Position numbers and translations under genes: made by a program | Notes under the pieces: model-generated | Database searches by the model: none | What the model saw: the letters and a program-made list of their open reading frames with translations, nothing else | What the model was told of the DNA's origin: nothing | Source: a virus | Virus record (IMG/VR): IMGVR_UViG_3300031703_000001 | Span: 1-64,000 of that record | Reading direction: 5' to 3' (one strand) | DNA: 64,000 bases | In this document: positions 41,328 through 50,374 of the stretch, in pieces | How positions within the stretch are numbered: position 1 is the first letter of the stretch | How the letters are laid out: every line of letters begins with the position of its first letter

Positions 41328-41714
41328 ATGGGACGTTATTATAGTGGAGACATTGAAGGGAAGTTTGCCTTTGGTGCTCAAAGTAGTGGTGCAGCAGATA
41401 GATTTGGTGTATCAGGTGAAAGTCCTGGTTATATTGAGTATTTATATACTGAAGATAACTTAACAGCTCTTGAAGCTGAACTTAAAGCAATTGAAGCTTC
41501 ATTCAAAGAGTATAAAACACCTCTTTTAGCTTATTATGATTTATTTGGTGTAGAAGATGATGTTGAAATAACATTTGAATCTTACATTGAAAAAGGTGAT
41601 TTTAAACCTATGGGTCCTATTATGCAAGATGATTTCAATGATTATAGAATAGGTAAAAAAATACAAAACTGCGTTATAAAGCATGGAGAATGCTCATTCA
41701 CTGCAGAATTATAA
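41328..41714 (+). CDS. Uncharacterised acidic protein in the MoxR-VWA cluster
   Basis: 128 aa. The start GRYYSGDIEGKFAFGAQSS is a segment I recognise from small phage proteins that recur without function. The rest is helical and acidic. It lies 2 bases after the VWA gene and before the MoxR ATPase, so it may be a subunit, substrate or adaptor of that pair. Confidence 0.55.
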   Translation: MGRYYSGDIEGKFAFGAQSSGAADRFGVSGESPGYIEYLYTEDNLTALEAELKAIEASFKEYKTPLLAYYDLFGVEDDVEITFESYIEKGDFKPMGPIMQDDFNDYRIGKKIQNCVIKHGECSFTAEL

Positions 41715-41739
41715 ACAAAAACAAAAATTAATTAAGAAT

Positions 41740-43008
41740 ATGGCACAAGTAAATTTAAACGTAACAGAATTAAAAGGTTTTGTAAACCACATCATTAAGA
41801 ACAACAGATACTTACAGGAAAGCGGAAAGAGCCCTGTATCAGTAGAAGTAGTTGGTGAATCAGGGATTGGTAAAACTTCAACTATTGTTGAGTTGGCTGA
41901 AGAAAACAAATTAAATTTTGTAAAGTTAAACTTAGCACAGATTGAAGAACTTGGAGATTTAGTAGGATTTCCTGTTAGACAATTCCAAATGTATAAAGAG
42001 ACAAAAGTTTCAACAAAAACAAATGATATATCCTATACAGCAGCACAAAGATCAGCTGCCTCATCAAGTCTAGCGGCTATGCCTCAAACAAAAACTAAAA
42101 AAGTTGGTTTGTGGGTTGATGAACTTGCAGTACAAGAATACCTAAAGAATGGGTATAAAATGTCAGGTAAGAACAGGATGTCATATTGTCCACCAGAGTG
42201 GATTGCAGATGCAAAAGATGGTGGTATTTTATTATTGGATGACTGGAATAGAGCTGATACAAGATTTATCCAAGCAGTAATGGAATTAATTGACCGTCAG
42301 ACTTACATCTCATGGAAATTACCAAAAGATTGGCATATCATCTTAACAGCAAATCCAGATAACGGAGACTATATGGTTAACAGTGTAGATAGTGCACAGA
42401 AAACTAGATATGTAACTGCTAATCTTAAGTTTGATGTAAACATCTGGGCAGAATGGGCTGAGTCAGCAGGGATTGATACTAGATGTATTAACTTCTTATT
42501 ACTTCACCCGGAGCTTGTAACACAGGAAACTAATGCAAGATCAATAACAACGTTCTTTAATTCAATCTCAAGTTTTGATAGTTTTGAAGAGAACTTATCA
42601 TTAATTCAAATGATTGGTGAAGGATCTGTTGGAGATGCATTTGCTTCTATGTTTACTACATTTATTAATAACAAACTTGATAAATTAGTTACACCAAAAG
42701 ATTTATTGACTCATGACAGTGAATCATATATCTTAGGAGAACTAAGAAGTTGTATTGGTAAAGATGATACATACCGTGCTGATATTGCAGCTACATTAGC
42801 AACACGTTTGGCTAATTACTCTGTAGTATATTCTAAGGAAAACACAGTTAGTCAGAAGATTACTGATAGATTAAAAGCACTTTGTACTAAAGATTACTTC
42901 ACAAATGATCTTAAGTATTTAGTTGTTAGAACAATATTTAGTGGAAATAAACAAAAGTTTAATAAACTAATGATGGTTCCTGAAATTATCAAAATGACAA
43001 TGAAATAG
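41740..43008 (+). CDS. MoxR-type AAA+ ATPase
   Basis: 422 aa from the ATG at 41740. The frame extends to 41683, overlapping the previous gene. Walker A GESGIGKT (39-46), Walker B ILLLDDWNRA (163-172), a sensor-1 region IILTANPDNGDY, and an arginine-finger candidate downstream. The loop with KVGLWVDELAVQEYL lies between the A and B motifs. MoxR ATPases act with VWA proteins as chaperones that activate or insert cofactors into other complexes. The VWA partner is at 40162-41325. Confidence 0.8.
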   Translation: MAQVNLNVTELKGFVNHIIKNNRYLQESGKSPVSVEVVGESGIGKTSTIVELAEENKLNFVKLNLAQIEELGDLVGFPVRQFQMYKETKVSTKTNDISYTAAQRSAASSSLAAMPQTKTKKVGLWVDELAVQEYLKNGYKMSGKNRMSYCPPEWIADAKDGGILLLDDWNRADTRFIQAVMELIDRQTYISWKLPKDWHIILTANPDNGDYMVNSVDSAQKTRYVTANLKFDVNIWAEWAESAGIDTRCINFLLLHPELVTQETNARSITTFFNSISSFDSFEENLSLIQMIGEGSVGDAFASMFTTFINNKLDKLVTPKDLLTHDSESYILGELRSCIGKDDTYRADIAATLATRLANYSVVYSKENTVSQKITDRLKALCTKDYFTNDLKYLVVRTIFSGNKQKFNKLMMVPEIIKMTMK

Positions 43009-43019
43009 AATTTAAAATT

Positions 43020-44066
43020 ATGGCAAATAAATCAGTTTATCAAGATTTTGATACTGATGCATTAAACCACTATGGTCTAGCAGCAGCTCCTAAATTAGGA
43101 GTTGTTGTTGGTTCTATAGTAGAAGATGTATTGGTTACTCAAGATCAAACAACATTTGAAAAAATACAAAGGTCTCTATCAGTTCCAACTGAATCAGGGA
43201 CTACGTTTATAAATAAAAAGAAAGCATTCATTCTACCAAGATGTGACGTATCACAAGACAGGTTGAAAGCAGCTTTGAAAGAACATGGAATTGCTGTTAC
43301 AAATGATTATACTTTAGCAGATCTTATTGTAGGTCATGAAGATATATACAGAAGATTTGAGAACAGTGAGAATATCATGAGTTCAATAATGATGTCTAAA
43401 CTTTGGAACTATGAAACAACTAGTGGTGCAGGGGGAAGCAGTCTTCCTTTAAACACCATAATTGAAAATCATGGAAAAGTAATTGTAACTCATAAAATAA
43501 CTGAAAAGATCAGATACTATGATTTGAATATTGAAACTTCACTTTATGATGAATGGTTGATTACAGGATTGGCATTAAACTTAGCTTATCTAATTGATAC
43601 AACTGGAGGAGATATTTCAGTTATAGATCCTGAAACCGTATTGCATAGTTCTGCTAATAAGGTAGTTATGGATGAAGAACTTTTAAGTGATTTATCTAGA
43701 CAGCTTCAGGCATATGGAGATGATAATAAAGCAATGGCTGCTAAAATGATTCCATGTATTGATTACACTAAAAATTTTCATTTACTATGGAGGTTTGCAC
43801 AAGATAATGATGGCAATATGTACTCCTTTAATAGGGATAAAGATATTCAATATTGGTTATCAGTATCAAACTTTAATAAATTCACTAGACTATCTGCACA
43901 GGATATGATATTGTGGTTAGAAAAGAAAGAGTATTTGAATGCAGTATCATTTAGATATTTAGAGCCTATAGTTAGAAGAGAAATAAGCATACACAACAGA
44001 GATCTTTATACATTTAAAGTGGCTGTAAAAAAAGAATACCAACAATATTTAGGTACTAAAACTTAA
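43020..44066 (+). CDS. Uncharacterised protein, first of two tandem paralogues
   Basis: 348 aa. It contains KAFILPRCDVSQDRLKAAL near residues 68-86 and a LADLIVG strand just after, the same layout as IYRFPKLDLPRQKVDLLK and ADIHVI in the next gene. A helical C-terminal part (DNKAMAAKMIPCIDYTKNFH) is also shared in outline. It follows the MoxR gene by 11 bases. No known family. Possibly a substrate, receptor or adaptor of the AAA+ pair. Confidence 0.55.
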   Translation: MANKSVYQDFDTDALNHYGLAAAPKLGVVVGSIVEDVLVTQDQTTFEKIQRSLSVPTESGTTFINKKKAFILPRCDVSQDRLKAALKEHGIAVTNDYTLADLIVGHEDIYRRFENSENIMSSIMMSKLWNYETTSGAGGSSLPLNTIIENHGKVIVTHKITEKIRYYDLNIETSLYDEWLITGLALNLAYLIDTTGGDISVIDPETVLHSSANKVVMDEELLSDLSRQLQAYGDDNKAMAAKMIPCIDYTKNFHLLWRFAQDNDGNMYSFNRDKDIQYWLSVSNFNKFTRLSAQDMILWLEKKEYLNAVSFRYLEPIVRREISIHNRDLYTFKVAVKKEYQQYLGTKT

Positions 44067-44070
44067 AACA

Positions 44071-45234
44071 ATGAAAAAAAGATATCAAGTAAACTGGAAC
44101 CAATCAGAAGAAAATGTCACAATAGTGAATGGTAAATGTAAATTAAAAGCATCAGCGTTTGATGTTCTATCTGCAGGTACATGGGTTGGGCATAGTAATG
44201 ATTATGCTATAACAAAAGCAGATAAAGTAAGAATTGGTGTTGATTTTAAAACACCAGATACATTTACAATACAGGATAAAACCATATATAGATTTCCTAA
44301 GTTGGATTTACCTAGACAAAAGGTGGATTTACTTAAAGAAAAATACAATGTCAAAGTAATTAGAGACCCAAATAAAGCAGATATTCATGTAATTTCAGAT
44401 AAGTTATTTGATAGCATATTTGATTACAATTGGCAAACATCATCAACGTTTCTACACTTCTTTAAGGTATTAAAAAAACTAAAAGAAGATGATCACCTAA
44501 CTGTAGGTGCATTAGAAAAAGTTAAAGATATAATGGAAACTGTTGGTGTAGACTCAATGGTTAAATTAGAAAATAAGTATAGTTATAGACACAACAGTTA
44601 TTCCAATCCAGATGCAACTTCTATATTTTTAGATATTATAAATGGATTATGGTTAAATGAAGAAGTTAATATGAATAAGGACATCATCATTGATGATAAA
44701 AATATTCAAGATTTCTTAGACATTAAAAACAGTAGTGCTACAGTTCTTTATGATACTGATGTTATAGGTATTATAGATGGCCAACTTGCTGTAATTGATA
44801 ATGTAGAGTATGAAGGTATCCGCAAAATGATAGTTAGTAATGATAAAGACAATAGGTCATTAGCATTAGAAATGCTAGCAAATTGTAATGTGGATAAATC
44901 ATATGATGTAGTCTCAAGTATTTTTTACTGGGAATACAACTGGCTAAAAGATACCAATAACTGGAATAGTGTAAATGTTAAAGCATTAAGAAAAAGACTA
45001 AAGGAATACCAAGGTGGACCTTGTACTTCTAATATATATGCTTATAATAAATACATTAATAATTTGGTTAAAGATGATAAATTAACTGAATATGCAGTAA
45101 ATGAAACAAGAAAGAAACTGTATCATGAAGTTTTAGGAAACCTTGTTGGTACTACTGCAGATGTTTTTGAAGTAAAATTTGAGAACTTGGAATTAAAAGA
45201 AAAATTAATACAAAAAATAAAAACAGATGAATAG
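44071..45234 (+). CDS. Uncharacterised protein, second of two tandem paralogues
   Basis: 387 aa. It resembles the preceding protein over the region with FPKLDLPRQKVDLLKEKYNV followed by ADIHVISD, and again around DNRSLALEMLANCNVDKSYD. Identity is low but the order of conserved blocks is the same, pointing to an old duplication. It begins 4 bases after its paralogue and overlaps the nuclease gene by 8 bases. No known family. It is part of the MoxR-VWA cluster by position. Confidence 0.55.
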   Translation: MKKRYQVNWNQSEENVTIVNGKCKLKASAFDVLSAGTWVGHSNDYAITKADKVRIGVDFKTPDTFTIQDKTIYRFPKLDLPRQKVDLLKEKYNVKVIRDPNKADIHVISDKLFDSIFDYNWQTSSTFLHFFKVLKKLKEDDHLTVGALEKVKDIMETVGVDSMVKLENKYSYRHNSYSNPDATSIFLDIINGLWLNEEVNMNKDIIIDDKNIQDFLDIKNSSATVLYDTDVIGIIDGQLAVIDNVEYEGIRKMIVSNDKDNRSLALEMLANCNVDKSYDVVSSIFYWEYNWLKDTNNWNSVNVKALRKRLKEYQGGPCTSNIYAYNKYINNLVKDDKLTEYAVNETRKKLYHEVLGNLVGTTADVFEVKFENLELKEKLIQKIKTDE

Positions 45235-46213
45235 AGACTTAGAGAAAGAAAGGATATTTTATGCAAAAAAAGGTTTTTGCTTTAGTTACTCCTCACTAAA
45301 CAAATTATTATTTTCACCATCCTTATTTTATAAGGAATATATTATGTTTGACCGTGAGGTTAGAACAGACACCCACCTTGTTGAAGGTAAACTTGTGCAT
45401 TGCTTATTGTTTGAACCAGAAAAGGTATTGGAGAAATTCAATCTTGTTCCTGGTAGAGCACCAAGTGATAATATCAAAAAAGTAATGAAAGATATGTCTC
45501 TCTTTACTGATGCAGAATCATTAGCTGATTGTTCAGAACAAGCTCTTGAATCATTAAAAACTTTAAATCTTTTCCAGTCTCTTAAAACAGATGAGCAAAG
45601 AATTAAAAAAGTTATTACTGAAGATAATGAACCATATTGGAGTTTCTTAAGTAACACTAACGTTGATGTTGTAGATCATGATACTATGAATAAATGTTTA
45701 GATAAAGTGGAAACACTTAAATCAAACAAAGATGTTATGGATCTGTTTAAACAACAGGAGACAGACTTTGAGTTAGATCCAATTGAAACACATGCTGAAA
45801 AATATTTGAAGTCTGAAGTATCAGAAAACAATTTTGGTCTTCATGGTTACATTGATTACTATAAAATAGACCATGATAAAATGGAGGTCACAATATGTGA
45901 TCTTAAAACTACTGGTAAAACTATTTCTGATTTCCGTGAGACCATTGACTTTTATAATTATTGGTTGCAAGCAGCCATATATGCTAAATTAGTTTATGAT
46001 ACTCTTGGAGAAAAGGCTGAAGAATACACAATAGTATTTAAGTTTGTTGTTATTGATAAATACCAACAGGTGTATGTTTTTGATGTTACTGAAGATACTT
46101 TAGCAGGATGGGCTGATGGCCTTGAAGGTGTTATTAAAGTAGCTGCACATCATTATGATGAGAAAAACTATCAATTACCATATGACTTTCTGGTAGGAAA
46201 CATTAAGTTATAG
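45227..46213 (+). CDS. PD-(D/E)XK nuclease (RecB-like)
   Basis: 328 aa. The N-terminal helix with VEGKLVHCLLFEPE (52-65) carries the conserved Glu/His, then GYID (207-210) and the strand ICDLKTTG (223-230) give the D and ExK-type (here DxK) pair, and a helix with YWLQAAIYAKLVYD supplies the Q/Y motif. It is a second RecB-like nuclease in this genome, the other lying at 17191-18003. Likely role: end processing in replication or recombination, perhaps degradation of host DNA. It overlaps the gene before it by 8 bases. Confidence 0.8.
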   Translation: MNRDLEKERIFYAKKGFCFSYSSLNKLLFSPSLFYKEYIMFDREVRTDTHLVEGKLVHCLLFEPEKVLEKFNLVPGRAPSDNIKKVMKDMSLFTDAESLADCSEQALESLKTLNLFQSLKTDEQRIKKVITEDNEPYWSFLSNTNVDVVDHDTMNKCLDKVETLKSNKDVMDLFKQQETDFELDPIETHAEKYLKSEVSENNFGLHGYIDYYKIDHDKMEVTICDLKTTGKTISDFRETIDFYNYWLQAAIYAKLVYDTLGEKAEEYTIVFKFVVIDKYQQVYVFDVTEDTLAGWADGLEGVIKVAAHHYDEKNYQLPYDFLVGNIKL

Positions 46214-46214
46214 T

Positions 46215-46793
46215 ATGGACAATGTATATACAGACTATTTCCAAAAGAGTAAGGTTTTTCTTTACCCTCTGTTAAAACTTAAAAAAGGTATCACTTATGT
46301 TCCTGTGCAAACTTATGTTTGTTGGGAGCATGAGTATGCTATTGAGGATCACAAATTATTATGTGAGTATCATGTTAAGTCTTCAGATAAGTTTGTAGCA
46401 TTCTGTAATAAATATTTAAAAAGTAACAAACTCTTTTATAAATACATAGACCTTGGAGAAAACAAGCATCTATTTATATTTGACTTTAAACCTTATAAAA
46501 ATGACTTTAACAGATTTGCACTTGGTAAATTTTCTCAATTCAGTTTAGAATCCAAAATAGTAATATTGGATTTTTTCAATGCTTCAGGAAATATGTTAGG
46601 TTATATAACATCATTCCTATCTCCAGATAATGCACATGCTGATTATGCTGCTGCTTTTAATGTAGATATAGAAAGTATACAGGAAGTTTATGAAGTATGC
46701 AGTGTACCAAACTTAAAAAAAGAAACCTTTCAAGATAATAATCATCTATTAGATTGTTTATTAAATAAGAACTCCATATCTTTGGAGAAATAA
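46215..46793 (+). CDS. Uncharacterised protein
   Basis: 192 aa, mixed alpha/beta, aromatic-rich (KVFLYPLLKLKKGITYVPVQ, then FALGKFSQFSLESKIVILDF). It starts one base after the nuclease gene. No motif is visible. It could work with the nuclease or the paralogue pair. Confidence 0.5.
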   Translation: MDNVYTDYFQKSKVFLYPLLKLKKGITYVPVQTYVCWEHEYAIEDHKLLCEYHVKSSDKFVAFCNKYLKSNKLFYKYIDLGENKHLFIFDFKPYKNDFNRFALGKFSQFSLESKIVILDFFNASGNMLGYITSFLSPDNAHADYAAAFNVDIESIQEVYEVCSVPNLKKETFQDNNHLLDCLLNKNSISLEK

Positions 46794-46803
46794 AAAACTA
46801 AAT

Positions 46804-47220
46804 ATGTCACAACAAATTGGACAAAACATGATGTTAGTTAACTCTAGCTTCAGAAACGCAAAATCATTTACATTAATACCAGTGAGTGCGGACTCACCAT
46901 ATGTAGAAGCTATGTTTGACCCTGCGTCAAGCATCTTAGCTGTAATCAGTAAAGTAATGAAGCAATCATACCATATGGTTGCAAAACTTGATGATGAAGG
47001 ACAGCCAATGAAATTAAAGAACCCAAATCCTCAAACTGGTAAAACAGTTAAAGAAGAAAGAAGGTTAGTTGATACATTCTCTGAATTCTATTTAAGTGAT
47101 GTTAAGGACATTGAAACGTTTATTCATATGTTTGCAGTAAATGCTGAACATTTTGACTATAAATCTTTCTTTGCTGAGGTAAAAGAGACAAAAGTTTCTA
47201 ACCTTATAATGCCAAGTTAA
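46804..47220 (+). CDS. Uncharacterised protein ending the MoxR-VWA operon
   Basis: 138 aa, with AKSFTLIPVSADSPYVEAMF and a DDEGQPMKLKNPNPQTGKT loop typical of a beta-rich protein. It is followed by a structured region and an intrinsic terminator, so it closes the transcript. Position between a terminator and the polymerase suggests separate expression from the polymerase. The function is unknown. Confidence 0.5.
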   Translation: MSQQIGQNMMLVNSSFRNAKSFTLIPVSADSPYVEAMFDPASSILAVISKVMKQSYHMVAKLDDEGQPMKLKNPNPQTGKTVKEERRLVDTFSEFYLSDVKDIETFIHMFAVNAEHFDYKSFFAEVKETKVSNLIMPS

Positions 47221-47352
47221 AAAATCTAACAGTACCTTAAACGCTACCCCTCTGAACAGCGTCCCAGTTAAGGTCTTTTATAAAAGGGCACAGTAAAATG
47301 TGCCTTTTTTTGGCTCTAAAAACTTCAAGATGATAAATAACATGATAACAAT
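47221..47352 (+). other. Structured intergenic region upstream of the polymerase
   Basis: An outer inverted repeat ACCTTAA (47234-47240) with TTAAGGT (47268-47274) encloses an inner CGCT/AGCG (47242-47245 with 47258-47261). A terminator hairpin follows at 47285-47311. The two folds could be alternative structures, as in attenuators, or simply adjacent 3'-end hairpins. The polymerase start lies 41 bases beyond. Confidence 0.4.
47285..47311 (+). terminator. Intrinsic terminator before the polymerase gene
   Basis: GGCACA (47287-47292) pairs with TGTGCC (47299-47304) around a 6-base loop, followed by seven T residues. It closes the preceding operon. Confidence 0.8.
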
Positions 47353-49350
47353 ATGCCCATGAAACATTGGGTAATGGATTATGAAACTTTAAAAAATTGT
47401 TTTACAGGTGTATTTGAACATTACAAAACTCAGGAAACTGAAATATTTGTAATTCATGATCTGCAGAATGATTTGGAGAAGTTCATTAATTTCCTAGAAA
47501 ATAATATAAAAAACAAAGAGTGGCATATATCCTACAATGGATTAGCATTTGATGCGCAGGTCACTCACTATATAATAGACAATTGTGTCTTATGGAAGAA
47601 CTTAGATGGATGTGAAATAGCCAATATTATTTATAACTATGCACAAAAGTGTATCATAAAGTCTAATAACAAAGAGTTTAGTGATTATCCACAGTGGAAA
47701 ATGAAAATGGGCCAAATTGATGTATTTAAAATGCACCATTGGGATAACCCTGCTAAACGTTCAAGTCTAAAATGGATTCAGTATAGTATGGATTGGCAAA
47801 ACATTATTGATATGCCTATTCATCATGAAACTGAAATACATACGCAAGCAGAGATAGATCTTATATTAGAATACTGTGTTAATGACGTAAGGTCAACAAA
47901 GGAAATCTATAACAGATCTAAATCACAGATAAAATTAAGAAAAGAACTTACTAAAGAATATGGCATTGATTTATTTAGTGCATCTGAACCTAGAATAAGT
48001 AAAGAAATATTTGGTTACTTTTTAACTAAAAAACTTAACATACCAAAGAGAGATCTCAAGCAAATGAGAACTCACAGAGATATAATTAAAGTTAAGGATA
48101 TATTATTACCTTATATTAAATTTACTTCACCTGAGTTTAATGTGTTACTTGATAGGTTTAAAGCTATAGAAGTTGATGCAATGAATCTTAAAGGTAGCTT
48201 TAAGTACAACATCCTGTACAAGAATGTGAATACACATTTTGGTTTAGGTGGTGTGCACGGTGCTGCTAGCAAAGGTGTTTATGAACCGGATGATGATATG
48301 ATGATTATGTCATCTGATGTTACCAGTTTTTATCCTAATCTTGCTATAAAGAACAAGTGGTCTCCAGGACATTTCCCAAAGGAAGAATTCTGTGACCAGT
48401 ATGAATGGTTTTTTGAAGAGCGTAAGAAGATCCCTAAGAGCAATCCAATGAATTATGTATATAAGATTATACTTAACTCTACTTTTGGCCTTAGTAATGA
48501 TGTGAATAGCTTCTTTTATGACCCAGAGCTTTGTATGAGGATTACAATTAATGGTCAACTTACCTTAATGATGCTTTATGAGCAAATTATGGAAAGAATA
48601 CCGGGTGCAATTCCTTTATTACAGAACACGGATGGTGTTGAGACCATTATACCAAAGGCTTATTATGATGAGTACATGAAGATATGTGAGGAATGGCAAG
48701 AAATTACCAATCTAAACTTAGAACATGATGAATATCAGAAATTAATTTTAGGTGATGTCAACAACTACATAGGAATAAACAAATATGTGGAAGTAGATAT
48801 TACAAAATGGAGAGATATAAAAGATGCTAATCCTCACTACCTGTTTAAGGTTGAGAATGATAAGTTTAGTTTTGCTCCAGTAAAGTTAAAAGGCAGGTTT
48901 AATTTTCATGATTTGCAATTACACAAGAATAAATCTAAATTGATTATACCCAAAGCAATTTACCAGTACTTTGTACATAATATACTTCCAGAAGAATATA
49001 TTAATACAAACAAGAATATATTGGACTATTGTATTGGTGGTAAATCTAAAGGAAGATGGAAGCAAGTGGCCAGGTATATTAATCAAGGGGCTTATACTGA
49101 AGATGATCTACAAAAGATTAATAGATATTATATATCTAAATCCGGAGTTAAAATTGTTAAAGTAAACAAAGATGATCAAAGGGAAATTCAATTGGAAGCA
49201 GGTCGTTGGTTACAGGTTGTATTTAATGATATGCAAATTAAACCAAAGTGGGAAGACTATAACATTGATAAAAAGTACTATCTTGACTCTATAGAAGAAG
49301 AAATAAATAGTATTATTAATGTATCATCTAATCAATTAAAACTTTTTTAA
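47353..49350 (+). CDS. Family B DNA polymerase with 3'-5' exonuclease domain
   Basis: 665 aa. Exonuclease motifs: DYET at 9-12, YNGLAFD at 61-67 and EYCVNDVRSTKEIY at 173-186. Polymerase motifs: A as SDVTSFYPNL (321-330), B as KIILNSTFG (371-379) and C as QNTDGVE (424-430). In C the first Asp of the usual DTD is Asn, while the second Asp (NTD) is kept. It is the replicative polymerase. The start could also be the ATG 6 bases later. The gene overlaps PhoH by 1 base. Confidence 0.9.
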   Translation: MPMKHWVMDYETLKNCFTGVFEHYKTQETEIFVIHDLQNDLEKFINFLENNIKNKEWHISYNGLAFDAQVTHYIIDNCVLWKNLDGCEIANIIYNYAQKCIIKSNNKEFSDYPQWKMKMGQIDVFKMHHWDNPAKRSSLKWIQYSMDWQNIIDMPIHHETEIHTQAEIDLILEYCVNDVRSTKEIYNRSKSQIKLRKELTKEYGIDLFSASEPRISKEIFGYFLTKKLNIPKRDLKQMRTHRDIIKVKDILLPYIKFTSPEFNVLLDRFKAIEVDAMNLKGSFKYNILYKNVNTHFGLGGVHGAASKGVYEPDDDMMIMSSDVTSFYPNLAIKNKWSPGHFPKEEFCDQYEWFFEERKKIPKSNPMNYVYKIILNSTFGLSNDVNSFFYDPELCMRITINGQLTLMMLYEQIMERIPGAIPLLQNTDGVETIIPKAYYDEYMKICEEWQEITNLNLEHDEYQKLILGDVNNYIGINKYVEVDITKWRDIKDANPHYLFKVENDKFSFAPVKLKGRFNFHDLQLHKNKSKLIIPKAIYQYFVHNILPEEYINTNKNILDYCIGGKSKGRWKQVARYINQGAYTEDDLQKINRYYISKSGVKIVKVNKDDQREIQLEAGRWLQVVFNDMQIKPKWEDYNIDKKYYLDSIEEEINSIINVSSNQLKLF

Positions 49351-50006
49351 TGGAAAACACAAGTAAAAAGACCCCCAAAGGGGCCATAAAGTTTACAATA
49401 ACTTTGTCAGAAGAGCAGAAAGATGCCAAAACTCAAATACTGAAGCATCCTTTTAATTTTATAGTTGGTAAAGCCGGTAGTGGTAAAACACTACTTGCCG
49501 TCCAAGTAGGTCTGGATCAGTTTTTTAAAAGAAACTTTGATAAGATAATTATTACTAGACCAACTATATCTACAGAAGACAATGGATTCTTACCGGGGTC
49601 AGAGAAGGAGAAAATGGAACCATGGTTAGTACCCATTAGATCTAATATGAGAAAGGTTTATAACAAACCACCTGTATTAGAAAGAATGGAGACTAATGAA
49701 GAAATTGAATTGGTTTCTTTAGCACACTTCCGTGGTAGAACATTTAACAATTCTATAGTTATTATAGATGAGTTTCAAAATCTTACCAGAGCCCAACTGG
49801 CAATGGTATTAGGAAGACTAGGTAAAAATTCAATAATGATGTTATGTGGTGATAATCAACAGATTGACTTAAAGGATAGAAACTATTCAGCAATACATGA
49901 AGTTGCCAAGATAATTGGTTCAAAGTATGTGAATAAAGTAATCCTGCAAGATAATCACCGTCATGAATCTCTTATTGAGGTATTAGAACTATTAGCAACA
50001 AACTAA
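49350..50006 (+). CDS. phoH: PhoH-like ATPase
   Basis: 218 aa. Walker A VGKAGSGKT (38-46), followed by the PhoH signature IIITRPTI, GFLPGSEKEKMEPW and a Walker B IVIIDEFQN, then MLCGDNQQIDL. This set is diagnostic of PhoH-family ATPases (RNA helicase-like domain). The role in phages is uncertain; RNA binding and nucleotide metabolism have been proposed. It overlaps the polymerase stop by one base. Confidence 0.9.
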   Translation: MENTSKKTPKGAIKFTITLSEEQKDAKTQILKHPFNFIVGKAGSGKTLLAVQVGLDQFFKRNFDKIIITRPTISTEDNGFLPGSEKEKMEPWLVPIRSNMRKVYNKPPVLERMETNEEIELVSLAHFRGRTFNNSIVIIDEFQNLTRAQLAMVLGRLGKNSIMMLCGDNQQIDLKDRNYSAIHEVAKIIGSKYVNKVILQDNHRHESLIEVLELLATN

Positions 50007-50008
50007 AA

Positions 50009-50374
50009 ATGGAAAATAAATGTACAACAGTAGAGATCTCTAAACAAGATCAAATAAATGAAGACTTTTTTAAAGTAATCCATAATACATTGGGTGAACT
50101 AAAAGATTTACTTCTTGTAAAAGGCAAGGAGTATGTGAGAAATAATGATGTATATCATAACTTCAATCAAGGTGCCATAATGAAAGGTACTACACCTGAG
50201 AAAGCCTTGGATGGTTTTCTTTTAAAACATGAAGTGTCTATAAATGATATGACCAATGATCTGGATGATGGCATACTGCCTTCTAAAGATAAAGTCATAG
50301 AGAAGTTTAATGATAACATGATCTACTTACTTATTAAGAAAGCAATGATATTAAATAGGATTAAAAATGAGTAA
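50009..50374 (+). CDS. All-helical protein, possible Nmad1/DUF1599-like
   Basis: 121 aa, all-helical. A KGKEYVRNNDVYHNFNQGA segment and ALDGFLLKHEVSINDMTND fit the DUF1599 (nucleotide modification associated domain 1) pattern, a relative of the MazG-like helical enzymes. The next gene is MazG-like, so a joint role in nucleotide metabolism is plausible. The Nmad1 call is a pattern impression and could be wrong. It overlaps the MazG gene by 8 bases. Confidence 0.5.
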   Translation: MENKCTTVEISKQDQINEDFFKVIHNTLGELKDLLLVKGKEYVRNNDVYHNFNQGAIMKGTTPEKALDGFLLKHEVSINDMTNDLDDGILPSKDKVIEKFNDNMIYLLIKKAMILNRIKNE

